64,000 bases of DNA from Nitrosarchaeum sp. (GCA_021414365.1 JAIOOR010000006.1:62001-126000), one strand, 5' to 3'. Counted from the stretch's first letter, positions 45,962 through 55,128 are shown. Numbers and translations: made by a program. Notes: generated by a model from the letters alone, not told the origin.

Positions 45962-45972
45962 CATAGATAAAT

Positions 45973-46470
45973 ATGACAATATTTGATGATGAATTTGATA
46001 GAATCTTCAAAAGAATGTCAAGCTCTTTTTTTGACATAGATGACATTTTTGAAGAATTCAAAGGAAATGGTTCCCAAACTGGCCCATTTTATTATGGTTA
46101 TACAATGACTGTTGGTCCAAATGGAAAACCTATTGTAAAAGAGTATGGAAATGTAAAACCTGGATTACTTCCATCTGCAGATATTAGAGAACCAATTGTT
46201 GATGCAATTGTAGATGAAAAAGAAAAACTGGTAAAACTTGTAGCTGAAATGCCAGGAGTTGAAAAATCAGACGTAAAAATTCTTGTACAAGATAAAACTG
46301 TAGATATTTCTGCAGAACATGATGAAAAGAAATATCATGTAAAAGTTCCAATCAAATACAAAGTTGATGAGAACTCTGCAAAAGCTTCATACAAAAATGG
46401 GATTCTTGAAGTTATCTTCAAATTAATTGAAGATGAAAAGCCAAAAGGCAAAAAAGTGGAGGTTGAATAA
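45973..46470 (+). CDS. Hsp20/alpha-crystallin small heat-shock protein
   Basis: A 165-residue small heat-shock protein. The N-terminal arm (about 1-65) is rich in Phe, Asp and Glu; the alpha-crystallin domain runs from about 70 to 155, with LVKLVAEMPGVEKSDVKILVQDKTVDIS and the final ASYKNGILEVIF strand, which corresponds to the conserved GxL region. It should hold unfolding proteins. It is followed 26 bases later by cdc48. Confidence 0.92.
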   Translation: MTIFDDEFDRIFKRMSSSFFDIDDIFEEFKGNGSQTGPFYYGYTMTVGPNGKPIVKEYGNVKPGLLPSADIREPIVDAIVDEKEKLVKLVAEMPGVEKSDVKILVQDKTVDISAEHDEKKYHVKVPIKYKVDENSAKASYKNGILEVIFKLIEDEKPKGKKVEVE

Positions 46471-46496
46471 ATCCTCATAATTTTTGGAGAAAAAAA

Positions 46497-48644
46497 ATGA
46501 ATGAAATTATTTTAAAAGTTATTGAAATTCCACAGCAACATGTTGGAAGAGGAAGGGCTATAGTTGATCCTAAAATTATTGAAGAAACAAAATGGAAACC
46601 AGGGCAAATTTTAGAGTTAACACATAATAAAAAAACACATGTAAAACTTTGGCCTGGATCAACTGAAGAATACGGTACAGGTATTATCAAAATTGATGGA
46701 ATGACCAGACAAAACATTGGAGCTGGAATTGGTGATAAAATTTCTATTAAATCTGTAGAAGCTGAAAATGCTGAACAAATTACTTTATCACCAACTGAAA
46801 AATTGGCTATTGATGAAGAACAATTACATGATGTTATGATTACAAATTTTCAAAATCATGTTTTTACTGTACATGATTCTATTCAGTTACCTACTCAGAT
46901 GGGTGGAAAAATCCAATTCATTGTAACTAATACAAAACCATCAAAACCAGTTATTGTAACTGAAAGTACAATATTCAAATTAGGTTCTATGACAAAAGCA
47001 GTCGATTCAACTATTCCACGAATTACATATGATGAATTGGGGGGTTTGAAAAATGAAGTTAGAAAAATCCGTGAGATGGTAGAATTACCAATGAAACATC
47101 CAGAATTATTTGAGAAAATAGGCGTGGAAGCACCAAAAGGGGTGTTATTATATGGTCCACCTGGAACTGGAAAAACTCTATTGGCCAAAGCAGTAGCTGG
47201 TGAGACAAGTGCTCACTTCATCTCCCTAAGTGGACCTGAAATTATGGGAAAATATTATGGTGAAAGTGAGGAAAGAATTAGAGAGATTTTCAAACAAGCA
47301 GAAGAAAATTCTCCAAGTATTGTATTTATTGATGAAATTGATTCAATTGCTCCAAAACGAGATGAAGTTTCTGGCGAAGTTGAAAAAAGAATCGTTTCTC
47401 AGCTTTTGACATTAATGGATGGTATGAAAAGTAGAGGTAAAGTTGTAGTGATTGCAGCTACTAACAGACCAGACTCAATTGATCCTGCTCTTAGGAGACC
47501 TGGTAGATTTGATAGAGAAATTGAAATTGGAATTCCAGATGATGAAGGAAGACATGAAATTCTCTCAATACATACACGTGGAATGCCAATCGATGATAAT
47601 GTAGATCTTAAACAAATTGCTAAAGTAACACATGGATTTGTAGGAGCAGACCTTGAAATGTTATCAAAAGAGGCAGCTTTACGATCATTAAGAAGAGTTT
47701 TACCTGAAATTAATCTCAGTGAAGAAAAAGTTTCAACAGAAATTCTCCAAAAAATTAAGATTACAAGTGATGACTTTAGAGACGCACTAAAAGAAATAAG
47801 ACCAAGTGCATTACGAGAAGTCCAAGTGCAAATTCCTAATGTCAATTGGGATGATGTAGGAGGTCTTGATGAATTAAAAGAAGAGTTACGAGAAGCTATA
47901 GAATGGCCAATTAAACATAAAGAAGCTTTTGATTATGTAAATGTTGAAGCACCAAAAGGAATTTTACTTCATGGTCCACCTGGAACTGGAAAAACAATGA
48001 TTGCAAAAGCATTGGCAACAATGACTGATTCTAATTTTATTAGCATTAAAGGTCCAGAACTACTTTCAAAATGGGTGGGTGAATCTGAAAAAGGAGTAAG
48101 AGAAATTTTCAGAAAAGCTCGTCAAGCAGCACCATGTATAATATTTCTTGATGAAGTTGACGCACTTGTACCAAGAAGAAATAGTGGTGATTCAGGGTCA
48201 CATGCAACAGAAAATGTTGTATCTCAAATTCTCACTGAAATTGATGGATTAGAAGAACTTCATAATGTATTGATAGTTGGTGCTACAAATAGACTTGATA
48301 TTGTTGATGAAGCATTACTGAGACCTGGAAGATTTGATAGAATAATTGAGGTTCCAAATCCAGATTCTAAAGGTAGAGAACAAATATTTAGAATTCATAC
48401 CAAAAAGAAACCGCTAGCAAGTGATGTTAATATTGCAAAAATTGTTGAACTAACAAATGGATTTAGTGGTGCTGAGATAGCTGCTATAGCAAACAGAGCT
48501 GCAATTCTTGCTCTGAAAAGACATGTTAACACAAAATCAAAAAATGTCAAAGACATCAAAATAACACAACAAGATATTCTTGACTCAATTGATAAGGTAA
48601 AACCAAGGAAAAAAGAGATGCCTATGACTCAATCTATAAAATAG
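46497..48644 (+). CDS. Cdc48/VAT AAA ATPase
   Basis: A 715-residue unfoldase. The N domain (about 1-180) opens [13 protein letters not shown] and carries the double-psi barrel. D1 has Walker [10 protein letters not shown] and Walker [15 protein letters not shown] (about 218-290); D2 has HGPPGTGKT and [14 protein letters not shown] (about 495-560). Both have RPGRFDR arginine motifs. It extracts and unfolds proteins for the proteasome. It lacks a clear C-terminal HbYX end (ends MTQSIK). Confidence 0.97.
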   Translation: MNEIILKVIEIPQQHVGRGRAIVDPKIIEETKWKPGQILELTHNKKTHVKLWPGSTEEYGTGIIKIDGMTRQNIGAGIGDKISIKSVEAENAEQITLSPTEKLAIDEEQLHDVMITNFQNHVFTVHDSIQLPTQMGGKIQFIVTNTKPSKPVIVTESTIFKLGSMTKAVDSTIPRITYDELGGLKNEVRKIREMVELPMKHPELFEKIGVEAPKGVLLYGPPGTGKTLLAKAVAGETSAHFISLSGPEIMGKYYGESEERIREIFKQAEENSPSIVFIDEIDSIAPKRDEVSGEVEKRIVSQLLTLMDGMKSRGKVVVIAATNRPDSIDPALRRPGRFDREIEIGIPDDEGRHEILSIHTRGMPIDDNVDLKQIAKVTHGFVGADLEMLSKEAALRSLRRVLPEINLSEEKVSTEILQKIKITSDDFRDALKEIRPSALREVQVQIPNVNWDDVGGLDELKEELREAIEWPIKHKEAFDYVNVEAPKGILLHGPPGTGKTMIAKALATMTDSNFISIKGPELLSKWVGESEKGVREIFRKARQAAPCIIFLDEVDALVPRRNSGDSGSHATENVVSQILTEIDGLEELHNVLIVGATNRLDIVDEALLRPGRFDRIIEVPNPDSKGREQIFRIHTKKKPLASDVNIAKIVELTNGFSGAEIAAIANRAAILALKRHVNTKSKNVKDIKITQQDILDSIDKVKPRKKEMPMTQSIK

Positions 48645-48674
48645 TCTAAATACTAAGAGGGATGACCACAAATT

Positions 48675-48893
48675 ATGAAACTCTATCTTGATTTCGAGCC
48701 ATGCAAAGAATGTAACACCATGATGAACGAACTTAGTAGTCCTGAAATGTTATTTGCAGACGCAAAGAAAAGAGCTGATGAATCTGCAAAGTTTTTACGA
48801 CATCTTACATACAATCATAATGAAGTAGTACAAGCTGTAATGGACGATCTACCTAAACAAAAAAGAGATCAAGAATTTGATTTCTTTAAATAA
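48675..48893 (+). CDS. Small CxxC hypothetical protein
   Basis: A 72-residue protein beginning MKLYLDFEPCKECNTMMNEL with one CxxC pair, then a charged helical part (FADAKKRADESAKFLRHLTYN). No family recognised. It follows cdc48 by 30 bases and may belong to the same transcript. A metal site needs more than one CxxC, so it may be a dimer or thiol protein. Confidence 0.6.
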   Translation: MKLYLDFEPCKECNTMMNELSSPEMLFADAKKRADESAKFLRHLTYNHNEVVQAVMDDLPKQKRDQEFDFFK

Positions 48894-48939
48894 CTTTATT
48901 TCATAAAATAGTTCATTCGTAATTTTTAGAGTTATCCTA

Positions 48940-49053
48940 TTAGCCTGATCTTATATGAAAATTAAAACAACAATTACATTCTTTTTTAATACATTCTAAA
49001 TCAGCGTCATGACTACACATTCCGCATTCACAATGAATTAATTTTACACTCAT
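48940..49053 (-). CDS. Tiny cysteine-rich zinc-binding protein
   Basis: A 37-residue peptide from ATG 49053 to a TAA at 48940. It contains CECGMCSHDADLECIKKECN and then CC, with seven cysteines and two histidines before FNFHIRSG. Its start lies only three bases after the TFB stop at 49057 on the same strand, so it is likely co-transcribed. A similar small gene occurs at 61202. Function unknown, but the cysteine density supports real coding. Confidence 0.6.
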   Translation of the reverse strand: MSVKLIHCECGMCSHDADLECIKKECNCCFNFHIRSG

Positions 49054-49056
49054 TTA

Positions 49057-49980
49057 CTATTCCCCTGAAATTTTGAGTGTTTTTTTAATTAATGTCACTC
49101 TATTTCTTATAGTAACATCACTCACTCCAGATTCACTTGAAAATTTCTTTTGACTAATCTTTTCCCCATTAATCATGCATGCAATATACAAAGAAGCGGC
49201 AGCTTGTGCTACAGGATGTTTTCCCGCAGTTATTTCTTTTAATTCACAACGTTTTAAGATATCAAATGCATCACGTTTTGTTTTTTCTTTCAAATTCATA
49301 TTATTTGAAATCTTAGAAATAAATGATGAAGTGTCATACTGATTTAGTTTTAATCCTAGTTTTTTGATAATTGTTCTCAAATCTCTGGATAAAATTCTTC
49401 TTTCAATATTTCCTGCATCTGCAATATCATCTAACGTTCTAGGTATGTTATTTTCTCTACATGCAGCATACAAAGATGCAGAAATCAAAGAAGCCATCGT
49501 TCTACCTCTAGTGAGTTTTGCGCTGACTGCTTTTCTGTAAATATATGCTGCATTTTCAATTACATTATTTGGTACTCCTAATTTTGTTTTCATTGCATTT
49601 AGTAAAGTAAATGCCTTGCTTAATGCTACAGTTGATCTTGATTTACTTCTCTGATCCCATGTACGAAGTCTATTAAATTCATATTTTGTTTTGCTTGATA
49701 AAGCATTACCTGAAGAATCTTTATCCGTACCAATTACAGTTGATAATCCTCTATCATGCATTGTTAATGACGTAGCAGGACCAGTTCTTACAAGTTTCAT
49801 AAAATCTTCTTGACTGTAACCATTACTTTCATGTGAAGTGTCAGATATGTTTTGCACTAGCACAAGACCGCATCCCCCACAAACCATTTCTCCTCTCTCA
49901 GAATCTGTTATTATGGGATAGGTTTTGCAAGTATCTAGTTGACACTTGACATCATAATCATTTGAATAATTTTTTAACAC
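49057..49980 (-). CDS. Transcription initiation factor TFB
   Basis: A 307-residue TFB. An N-terminal zinc ribbon (CQLDTCKTYP then CGGCG) precedes the B-finger region (TSLTMHDRGLST) and two cyclin repeats. AAYIYRKAVSAKLTRGRTMAS and YAACRENNIPRTLDDI are in the first repeat; SASLYAA-like segments and GKHPVAQAAASLYIAC lie in the second. It recruits RNA polymerase and binds the BRE. A second, broken TFB gene lies at 62901-63648. Confidence 0.95.
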   Translation of the reverse strand: MLKNYSNDYDVKCQLDTCKTYPIITDSERGEMVCGGCGLVLVQNISDTSHESNGYSQEDFMKLVRTGPATSLTMHDRGLSTVIGTDKDSSGNALSSKTKYEFNRLRTWDQRSKSRSTVALSKAFTLLNAMKTKLGVPNNVIENAAYIYRKAVSAKLTRGRTMASLISASLYAACRENNIPRTLDDIADAGNIERRILSRDLRTIIKKLGLKLNQYDTSSFISKISNNMNLKEKTKRDAFDILKRCELKEITAGKHPVAQAAASLYIACMINGEKISQKKFSSESGVSDVTIRNRVTLIKKTLKISGE

Positions 49981-50174
49981 TACTGTCCTCTATTATCATT
50001 AGTACAATAAAAATAAGTTGAAACAGGTAATTTTATTACTAATAATGAATTTTGTTTACAAAAAATTCCTCTAATTTTGTTAAGAGTGATTTCTATTTTG
50101 TATAGAAATTACATTGTAATAAACGTTAAAAAATTTGTTAATCAAAACAAAAAATTACAAAACATCTATTCTTT

Positions 50175-50357
50175 TCAAATTGACTCTAAAAAATGACCAC
50201 AACCAACAATCATCTGAATGATTACCTCAGTTGTATAATCAATTCTATGCTAATCTTCAAAATGTTCTCTTAATTTTTAAGTAATTCAATATTCTTTGCT
50301 CCATCTAAAACAAAATCACATTCAAATCCATAATCACTACATCGCAGTTTGAGTCAT
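50175..50357 (-). pseudogene. Broken DUF1059-like small protein gene
   Basis: In an otherwise empty 510-base gap, the minus strand holds a decayed reading frame. One frame gives LKLRCSDYGFECDFVLDGAK then NIELLKN, and the neighbouring frame continues REHFED, a stop, then HRIDYTTEVIIQMI. Together they resemble the short DUF1059 family, which starts with a C-x-D-x-G-x-x-C-D pattern and ends with a H-x-x-x-H pattern. Three lesions are visible: the ATG at 50357 is out of frame by one base, a shift lies near 50278, and a TAG stop lies near 50252. The rest of the gap shows only AT-rich DNA. The family match is a pattern match. Confidence 0.65.
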
Positions 50358-50491
50358 TTTACTACAAAAATAATTGAATCTATAAAAAACATAAGTTAGA
50401 TATTCAGATGGCTAAAACTAGCCTCACTTTAAATAAAATATGTAAATCACATTAATAATATCAAATAATACAAAAAATTTAGAGATTAGCA

Positions 50492-50872
50492 ATGAAAGGT
50501 TTAGAATTTATATTTTTAGCAGTGGGATCTGTCATTGGAGCTTTTTTAAGATATAAAATTACAGAATCTCCATTATTATTCAATACTTTACCGCTTAATG
50601 TTTTAGTCGTAAATATTCTAGGCGCATTTATCCTAGGAATGTTTGTGATTTTATCAGAACAATGGAATCTTGATGGAAGATATTCACTTTTAGCAGCAAT
50701 TGGTTTTTGTGGTTCACTTACTACAATGTCGTCCTTTGCACTTGATTCTAGTAATTTACTTGATAATCATCATTATGGAACTCTGGTAATTAACATAGTA
50801 GCAAATGCAGGATTATCTATTGGTGCATTAATTGGTGGAAAATCACTAATGACTGCCATAATAAATGGATAA
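50492..50872 (+). CDS. crcB: Fluoride exporter FluC/CrcB
   Basis: A 126-residue four-helix protein. The family motifs are GSVIGAFLRYKI near the N-terminus, NILGAFILGMF in helix 2 (N and G for the fluoride pore), GFCGSLTTMSSF in helix 3 (the FCGSLTT-like signature) and NIVANAGLSIGALIGG. It would export fluoride as a dual-topology dimer. The 5' region shows no sequence that I can read as a fluoride riboswitch. Confidence 0.93.
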   Translation: MKGLEFIFLAVGSVIGAFLRYKITESPLLFNTLPLNVLVVNILGAFILGMFVILSEQWNLDGRYSLLAAIGFCGSLTTMSSFALDSSNLLDNHHYGTLVINIVANAGLSIGALIGGKSLMTAIING

Positions 50873-51334
50873 TCAACTATAAGGACTATAATGTTTATAC
50901 ACTTTGATTACTGATTCATGATACATTTTTCTAATGTCCTCATCTGTTGATATAGCAAGCTGATTCACAAGATCTGTAGCTGTGATAATTCCTATAACTT
51001 GATCATCTTCTACAACTGGTAATTTTCGAATTCCTCTAGTATACATTAAATCAGCAACCTTCCACACTGATTCATCTGGACTGATTGTAATTAGAGGTGT
51101 TGACATAATCTGTTTTACTGGAGTTGAAATCTGATAAGCATGAGCAACAACCTTTATAGTAAAATCACGATCTGTAACTATTCCCACTGGTGTATTATTT
51201 TCCATAATTATAATTGCACCAACCTTAACATCTTCCATAATTTTTGCGGCTTCATTTACAGTAATTGATGAATCTACAGAAATCACTGCTTTTGTCATAA
51301 CATCTCTAATTGTAATTTTAGTTGCATCTGTCAT
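50873..51334 (-). CDS. CBS-pair protein
   Basis: A 153-residue Bateman module (two CBS repeats): IRDVMTKAVISVD opens the first, NTPVGIVTDRDFTIK closes it, and VIGIITATDLVNQL closes the second. A longer reading frame starts at GTG 51385, but the ATG at 51334 begins right before the conserved domain. It is divergent from the Usp gene at 51450 and part of the Usp/CBS island. Confidence 0.9.
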   Translation of the reverse strand: MTDATKITIRDVMTKAVISVDSSITVNEAAKIMEDVKVGAIIIMENNTPVGIVTDRDFTIKVVAHAYQISTPVKQIMSTPLITISPDESVWKVADLMYTRGIRKLPVVEDDQVIGIITATDLVNQLAISTDEDIRKMYHESVIKVYKHYSPYS

Positions 51335-51449
51335 ATTCAAGTAAATACTAAATTTTCTGTATATTAGTGACTTGTATAATCTCACGGTTGAAAATCAAAT
51401 ACGAGAATGTTGTTGTATATCTTAAACTCAGTACTTTGGTAACTTAATC

Positions 51450-51872
51450 ATGCAAAACATAAAGAAAATCCTAGTTCCACTTGATGGTTCAAAGAATTCT
51501 TTGAGAGGACTAGATGAGGCAATCTATCTTGCAAGACAATGTCATGCAACAATTACAGGTTTGTATGTAGTACCTTTAGCTAAACCTGTTACAGATTCAC
51601 AAATTTCCTACATTGAAAAACATTTACTAAATAACGCCTCTAAATTTATGTCAAAAGCAAAAACACGTGCAGCACAAAATGGAATTCTTTTTGATGATGT
51701 CATAGATTATGGTGATGAAGGACCAAAAATCACTAACTATGCAAATAAAAAATCATATGATATTATTGTTATTGGAACTAGAGGAATGGGTTCAATTAAA
51801 GAAACATTTCTTGGGAGTACTTCAAATTATGTTTTACATAAATCCCAAATTCCTGTTTTAATAGTGAAATAA
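51450..51872 (+). CDS. Universal stress protein, copy with duplicated N-terminus
   Basis: A 140-residue Usp domain with KKILVPLDGSKNSLRGLDEA at the start and GTRGMGSIKETFLGSTSNYV at the end, giving an intact ATP-binding motif. The DNA for residues 2-40 is identical to that of the Usp at 53107-53535 over 116 bases, on the opposite strand. The remaining two thirds differ, so only the N-terminal tract has been homogenised or copied. Confidence 0.93.
   Translation: MQNIKKILVPLDGSKNSLRGLDEAIYLARQCHATITGLYVVPLAKPVTDSQISYIEKHLLNNASKFMSKAKTRAAQNGILFDDVIDYGDEGPKITNYANKKSYDIIVIGTRGMGSIKETFLGSTSNYVLHKSQIPVLIVK
51454..51569 (+). repeat. 116-bp perfect inverted repeat, left arm (right arm 53410-53525)
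   Basis: Bases 51454-51569 are the exact reverse complement of 53410-53525, 116 bases with no mismatch by my alignment. Both arms lie in the 5' part of Usp genes that face each other. Identity ends abruptly: bases outside the arms differ at once. The two arms enclose about 1.84 kb (a CBS gene, a small gene and a Usp gene). Confidence 0.9.
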
Positions 51873-51946
51873 TTCATTTAATATGAGATATTTCTTTATG
51901 TGAAAATAAGGATCTCATTTATTAAAAGAAAATCATATAATATGAT

Positions 51947-52384
51947 ATGGCTCACACATTTGTAAAAGATGTGATGATTAGTGATTTAGCAGTATTAGAC
52001 ATATCTACTTCAATTAAAGATGCAGCTAAATTAATGGATGAAAAAGATGTTGGTTGTATAATTGTTACAAAAAATGAATTACCTGTAGGTATTCTGACTG
52101 AAAGAGATTTTGTTAAACGAATAGCAGCTAAAGAAAAACCATTGACATCTTCAATAGAAGAAGTAATGTCTTCACCAATAATTGATATAGACTCAAATGA
52201 AACAGTTTGGGAAGCAGCACAAACTATGAAAACAAACAACATTCACAAACTACCTGTTAAAAAAGACAATCAAATTATTGGAATAGTAACCACTACAGAC
52301 TTGGTAAAAATTTGTAGTGTTGGATCTGATTCTGAAATGAGAAGAATTTGTGATCAAATAATTACTAGAATGCAAAAAGAATAG
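51947..52384 (+). CDS. CBS-pair protein
   Basis: A 145-residue two-CBS protein: FVKDVMISDLAVL and PVGILTERDFVKRIA for the first, IIGIVTTTDLVKICS for the second. It ends in an arginine-rich helix (SEMRRICDQIITRMQ). It follows the Usp gene by 74 bases and its stop shares a base with the GTG of the next gene. The set Usp-CBS-small gene reads as one unit. Confidence 0.9.
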   Translation: MAHTFVKDVMISDLAVLDISTSIKDAAKLMDEKDVGCIIVTKNELPVGILTERDFVKRIAAKEKPLTSSIEEVMSSPIIDIDSNETVWEAAQTMKTNNIHKLPVKKDNQIIGIVTTTDLVKICSVGSDSEMRRICDQIITRMQKE

Positions 52385-52626
52385 TGAATTTAAACATGGT
52401 TTTTTCTTATCACGTCATTAAATTTGAAACAATTTCATTTTTACAAGGTACGCATTGGTCTCAATCAATAGGAGACAAAGGAATACTGTACAAATCTACT
52501 AAGGATCCGTATTCAAAGTTAATAGTTCAGACATTAGATAATTCAGAAAAACTATTTCATGTTCCAAAAGACAGAACTGTAATAGTTGTAAATAATATAG
52601 TTCACTTTCTAGGCGAATTAATCTAA
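52384..52626 (+). CDS. Small hypothetical protein
   Basis: An 80-residue protein with possible starts at GTG 52384 (overlapping the CBS stop) or ATG 52396. The sequence is soluble, with strands such as VIKFETISFLQGTHWSQSIG and RTVIVVNNIVHFLGELI. No domain recognised. Translational coupling to the CBS gene upstream is the main support. It ends four bases before the convergent Usp gene. Confidence 0.5.
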   Translation: MNLNMVFSYHVIKFETISFLQGTHWSQSIGDKGILYKSTKDPYSKLIVQTLDNSEKLFHVPKDRTVIVVNNIVHFLGELI

Positions 52627-52630
52627 AACC

Positions 52631-53107
52631 TTACCTGACTAATAATACGGGACATTTAGCTTGTTCGGAAACCTTTCTACTTACACTTCCCAATGTCATT
52701 ATTTTCCCAATTCCATGTAACCCTTGGCTACCAATAATAATTAATGAAATTCTTTTCTTTTTTGCAAAGTTCAAAATCTCGTTTGCAATATTACCTTGTG
52801 AAATATTATATGATGCAGAAATTCCATTTTTATCACATCTTTTAACAGCTAATTGTAACATCTTTTCTGTATCTGCTTTTACAGATTTTTCCCATTTTTT
52901 TATGGCATCTTTTTCAGGTTTTGTTCTGATCAACCCTAACATTCCAGGTGGTGAAATATAATCTACATATACAACAGAAAACAGAAAAATCTCTGAATCA
53001 AGATTATGTGCAAGTTCCATAGCTCTTGATAATGCTTTGATTGAATGTTTAGATCCATCATATGGAACAAGAATTCTGTTTAGCATTTTTGAAAACATTA
53101 CAATCAC
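52631..53107 (-). CDS. Universal stress protein
   Basis: A 158-residue Usp: NRILVPYDGSKHSIKALSRA at the N-terminus and IIGSQGLHGIGKIMTLGSVS at the C-terminus, with the G-x-x-G-x9-GS pattern (here with an extra residue). It begins by sharing a base with the stop of the Usp upstream at 53107, so the pair is co-transcribed. ATG codons at 53098 and 53086 are alternative starts. Confidence 0.88.
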   Translation of the reverse strand: MIVMFSKMLNRILVPYDGSKHSIKALSRAMELAHNLDSEIFLFSVVYVDYISPPGMLGLIRTKPEKDAIKKWEKSVKADTEKMLQLAVKRCDKNGISASYNISQGNIANEILNFAKKKRISLIIIGSQGLHGIGKIMTLGSVSRKVSEQAKCPVLLVR

Positions 53108-53535
53108 TACTTTATGACCAACACTGGAATTTTTGATTTATGAACTATGGCTTTTGCAACACTGCCCAAAAAAACTTCCTTTAGTCCACTCTGACCCCTA
53201 GAACCAATTACAATAATATCAAATCCTTTGTTTTTAGCCATCTCATCAATTTCCATAATTGGACTTCCAAAAACAATTTTAGATTTAAACACAATTCCTT
53301 TTTGAGCACATGTAGTCTTTGCGGATTCCATAAATTTTTTAGCTATTTTAGTGAGATGAATCTGATAAGGCATTATAATATCAATAAAATTTCTTGGGTA
53401 TATCGGAATTACATACAAACCTGTAATTGTTGCATGACATTGTCTTGCAAGATAGATTGCCTCATCTAGTCCTCTCAAAGAATTCTTTGAACCATCAAGT
53501 GGAACTAGGATTTTCTTTATGTTTTTTCTAATCAT
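53107..53535 (-). CDS. Universal stress protein, partner of the 116-bp repeat
   Basis: A 142-residue Usp. The first forty residues match those of 51450-51872 almost exactly, including identical DNA. From about residue 42 (after ITGLYV) the sequences diverge strongly (YPRNFIDIIMPYQIHLTKIA) and this copy ends GSRGQSGLKEVFLGSVAKAI. This split similarity fits partial gene conversion. It heads a two-gene Usp operon. Confidence 0.93.
   Translation of the reverse strand: MIRKNIKKILVPLDGSKNSLRGLDEAIYLARQCHATITGLYVIPIYPRNFIDIIMPYQIHLTKIAKKFMESAKTTCAQKGIVFKSKIVFGSPIMEIDEMAKNKGFDIIVIGSRGQSGLKEVFLGSVAKAIVHKSKIPVLVIK
53410..53525 (-). repeat. 116-bp perfect inverted repeat, right arm
   Basis: Reverse complement of 51454-51569. 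See the left arm for details. Flanking codons differ from the partner at the first base beyond each end. Confidence 0.9.
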
Positions 53536-53697
53536 TTATGAATAATCCACATTTTTATGATTTAATACTAAATTAAGATTATCAATAGTAGTAATCAAAC
53601 AACAATATCAGTATAATAATAAAACAATCTTAGAAAGTACCGTGTTTATGAATGGTATTTTAAAATGATTTTCAAGAATTTAGTTAAATATCGATAA

Positions 53698-54141
53698 ATG
53701 GTGAAATTTTACATGAGAAAATCTCTTTACATGAATATTTTAGTGCCACTTGATGGCTCAAAGTACTCAGAAAAAGCTCTATTACATGCATGTGATATAG
53801 CAAAAAATTACAAATCTCGATTGATACTTTTGTATGTAGTTGAAAAATCTCTCACAATCAATCTTTTAGATAAAAAAGAATATCTTGAAATTTTACGAAA
53901 ATTTGGAAATAAAGTTTTGATTAGAGGAAAGGATATAGCTACTCAACAAGGTATTGATTCAAAAATAATTATTAAAGAAGGAAACATTGTAAATGAAATA
54001 ATAAAACTTGCAAAAAATGAAAAATGTAATTTGGTTATTGTAGGCAATAAAGGACTTGGTTCAACTACAAGATTTTTCCTAGGTAGTGTCTCAAATAAAT
54101 TGGCAAATAATTCCTCATGTTCTATTTTAATAATAAAATAA
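53698..54141 (+). CDS. Universal stress protein
   Basis: Up to 147 residues, with NILVPLDGSKYSEKALLHAC at the start and VGNKGLGSTTRFFLGSVSNKL at the end, so the ATP motif is intact. Starts at 53698, 53713 or 53731 are possible; the last gives a typical family length, while the first is the longest frame. It ends two bases from the convergent CBS gene at 54143. It is the fourth Usp gene in the island. Confidence 0.9.
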   Translation: MVKFYMRKSLYMNILVPLDGSKYSEKALLHACDIAKNYKSRLILLYVVEKSLTINLLDKKEYLEILRKFGNKVLIRGKDIATQQGIDSKIIIKEGNIVNEIIKLAKNEKCNLVIVGNKGLGSTTRFFLGSVSNKLANNSSCSILIIK

Positions 54142-54142
54142 T

Positions 54143-55006
54143 CTAAGCCTCTGCAATAGCATTTATAATATCTGTCTTTGTAATAATTCCTACAAGCTTT
54201 GATTTTTTAACAACCGGCAATCCACTAATCCTATTTCTTATCATTAATAATACAGCTATTCCGACGTCTTCATCAGCTTCAATTGTAATTGGATTTGATG
54301 ACATTATATCAACAGCTTTGAAATGTAGAAGATGATTCATCTGATTTACTTGAAATTCATCAAGACTTCCTTTCATTTTATAATTTTCAACTTCTTTTGG
54401 ATCAGCCGATTGAGCTATCCAATAAGGTAATTTTGCTGGAACAAAATCTCTGTAAGTAATAATTCCTACAGGAATTCTATTACGTTGAATAACAATTCTT
54501 GCAACTCTGTTATGAATTAGCAAACTTTCTACATACAATAATGAATCTCCAGGCATGGCTGTAATTACATTTCTAGTCATAATCTTTGAAACTTTTAGGG
54601 GAGATACTGCATGCGTCAAAAAAATAGATACAAGATCAGTCTTTGTAATTAAACCTTCTAAAATACCACTGTTACCTAATACAATTATAGAACTGACATG
54701 ATTTTTTTTCATCAATTTAGCACAATTGTAAATAGAATCTGTTTTCTTTATTGTAATTAATTTTTTAGACATAAAACCAGAAATTTTGATAGATCCAATC
54801 GGCTTATCTCCAAGTGCATAGATTGTTTTTGCCATGTCTTTTTCTGTAATTATTCCTAATGGGTGTTTTTTTGAATCTGTTACTACAAGTCGTTTTAAAT
54901 TATGTCTAAGCAAAACTTGTCTGGCATCCAATATGCTTGCATTTGGACTAATAGTGACAGCTCTTTTAATTACGATTTTATTGAGATCTGCATCTTTTAA
55001 CAACAT
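54143..55006 (-). CDS. Four-CBS-domain protein
   Basis: A 287-residue protein of two Bateman modules. HPLGIITEKDMAKTI, LEGLITKTDLVSIF, RIPVGIITYRDFVPA and LVGIITKTDIINAIA mark the four repeats. It is divergent from the operon at 55129, sharing an intergenic region with a 13-bp tandem repeat, and is likely co-regulated with it. Confidence 0.9.
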   Translation of the reverse strand: MLLKDADLNKIVIKRAVTISPNASILDARQVLLRHNLKRLVVTDSKKHPLGIITEKDMAKTIYALGDKPIGSIKISGFMSKKLITIKKTDSIYNCAKLMKKNHVSSIIVLGNSGILEGLITKTDLVSIFLTHAVSPLKVSKIMTRNVITAMPGDSLLYVESLLIHNRVARIVIQRNRIPVGIITYRDFVPAKLPYWIAQSADPKEVENYKMKGSLDEFQVNQMNHLLHFKAVDIMSSNPITIEADEDVGIAVLLMIRNRISGLPVVKKSKLVGIITKTDIINAIAEA

Positions 55007-55047
55007 TATTTAAAAATTGATTTTATTAGTTAAATATATCAACTAAA

Positions 55048-55073
55048 ATATCAATCATGAATATCAATCATGA
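55048..55073. repeat. Tandem 13-bp repeat in a divergent promoter region
   Basis: Two exact copies of ATATCAATCATGA lie end to end. They sit in the 122-base gap between the start of the CBS gene (55006, minus) and the start of the CBS/HPF-like operon (55129, plus). The arrangement suggests binding of a regulator at both divergent promoters. No protein can be named. Confidence 0.5.
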
Positions 55074-55128
55074 AAATCTAGGGGTTTCTTTTAATTTAAA
55101 ATAGGGAGATTCTACACTAAGTACAGCT

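Noticed and set aside
50380-50491. Possible fluoride riboswitch before crcB
   Set aside because: No sequence resembling the conserved crcB riboswitch core was seen, and the region is plain AT-rich DNA.
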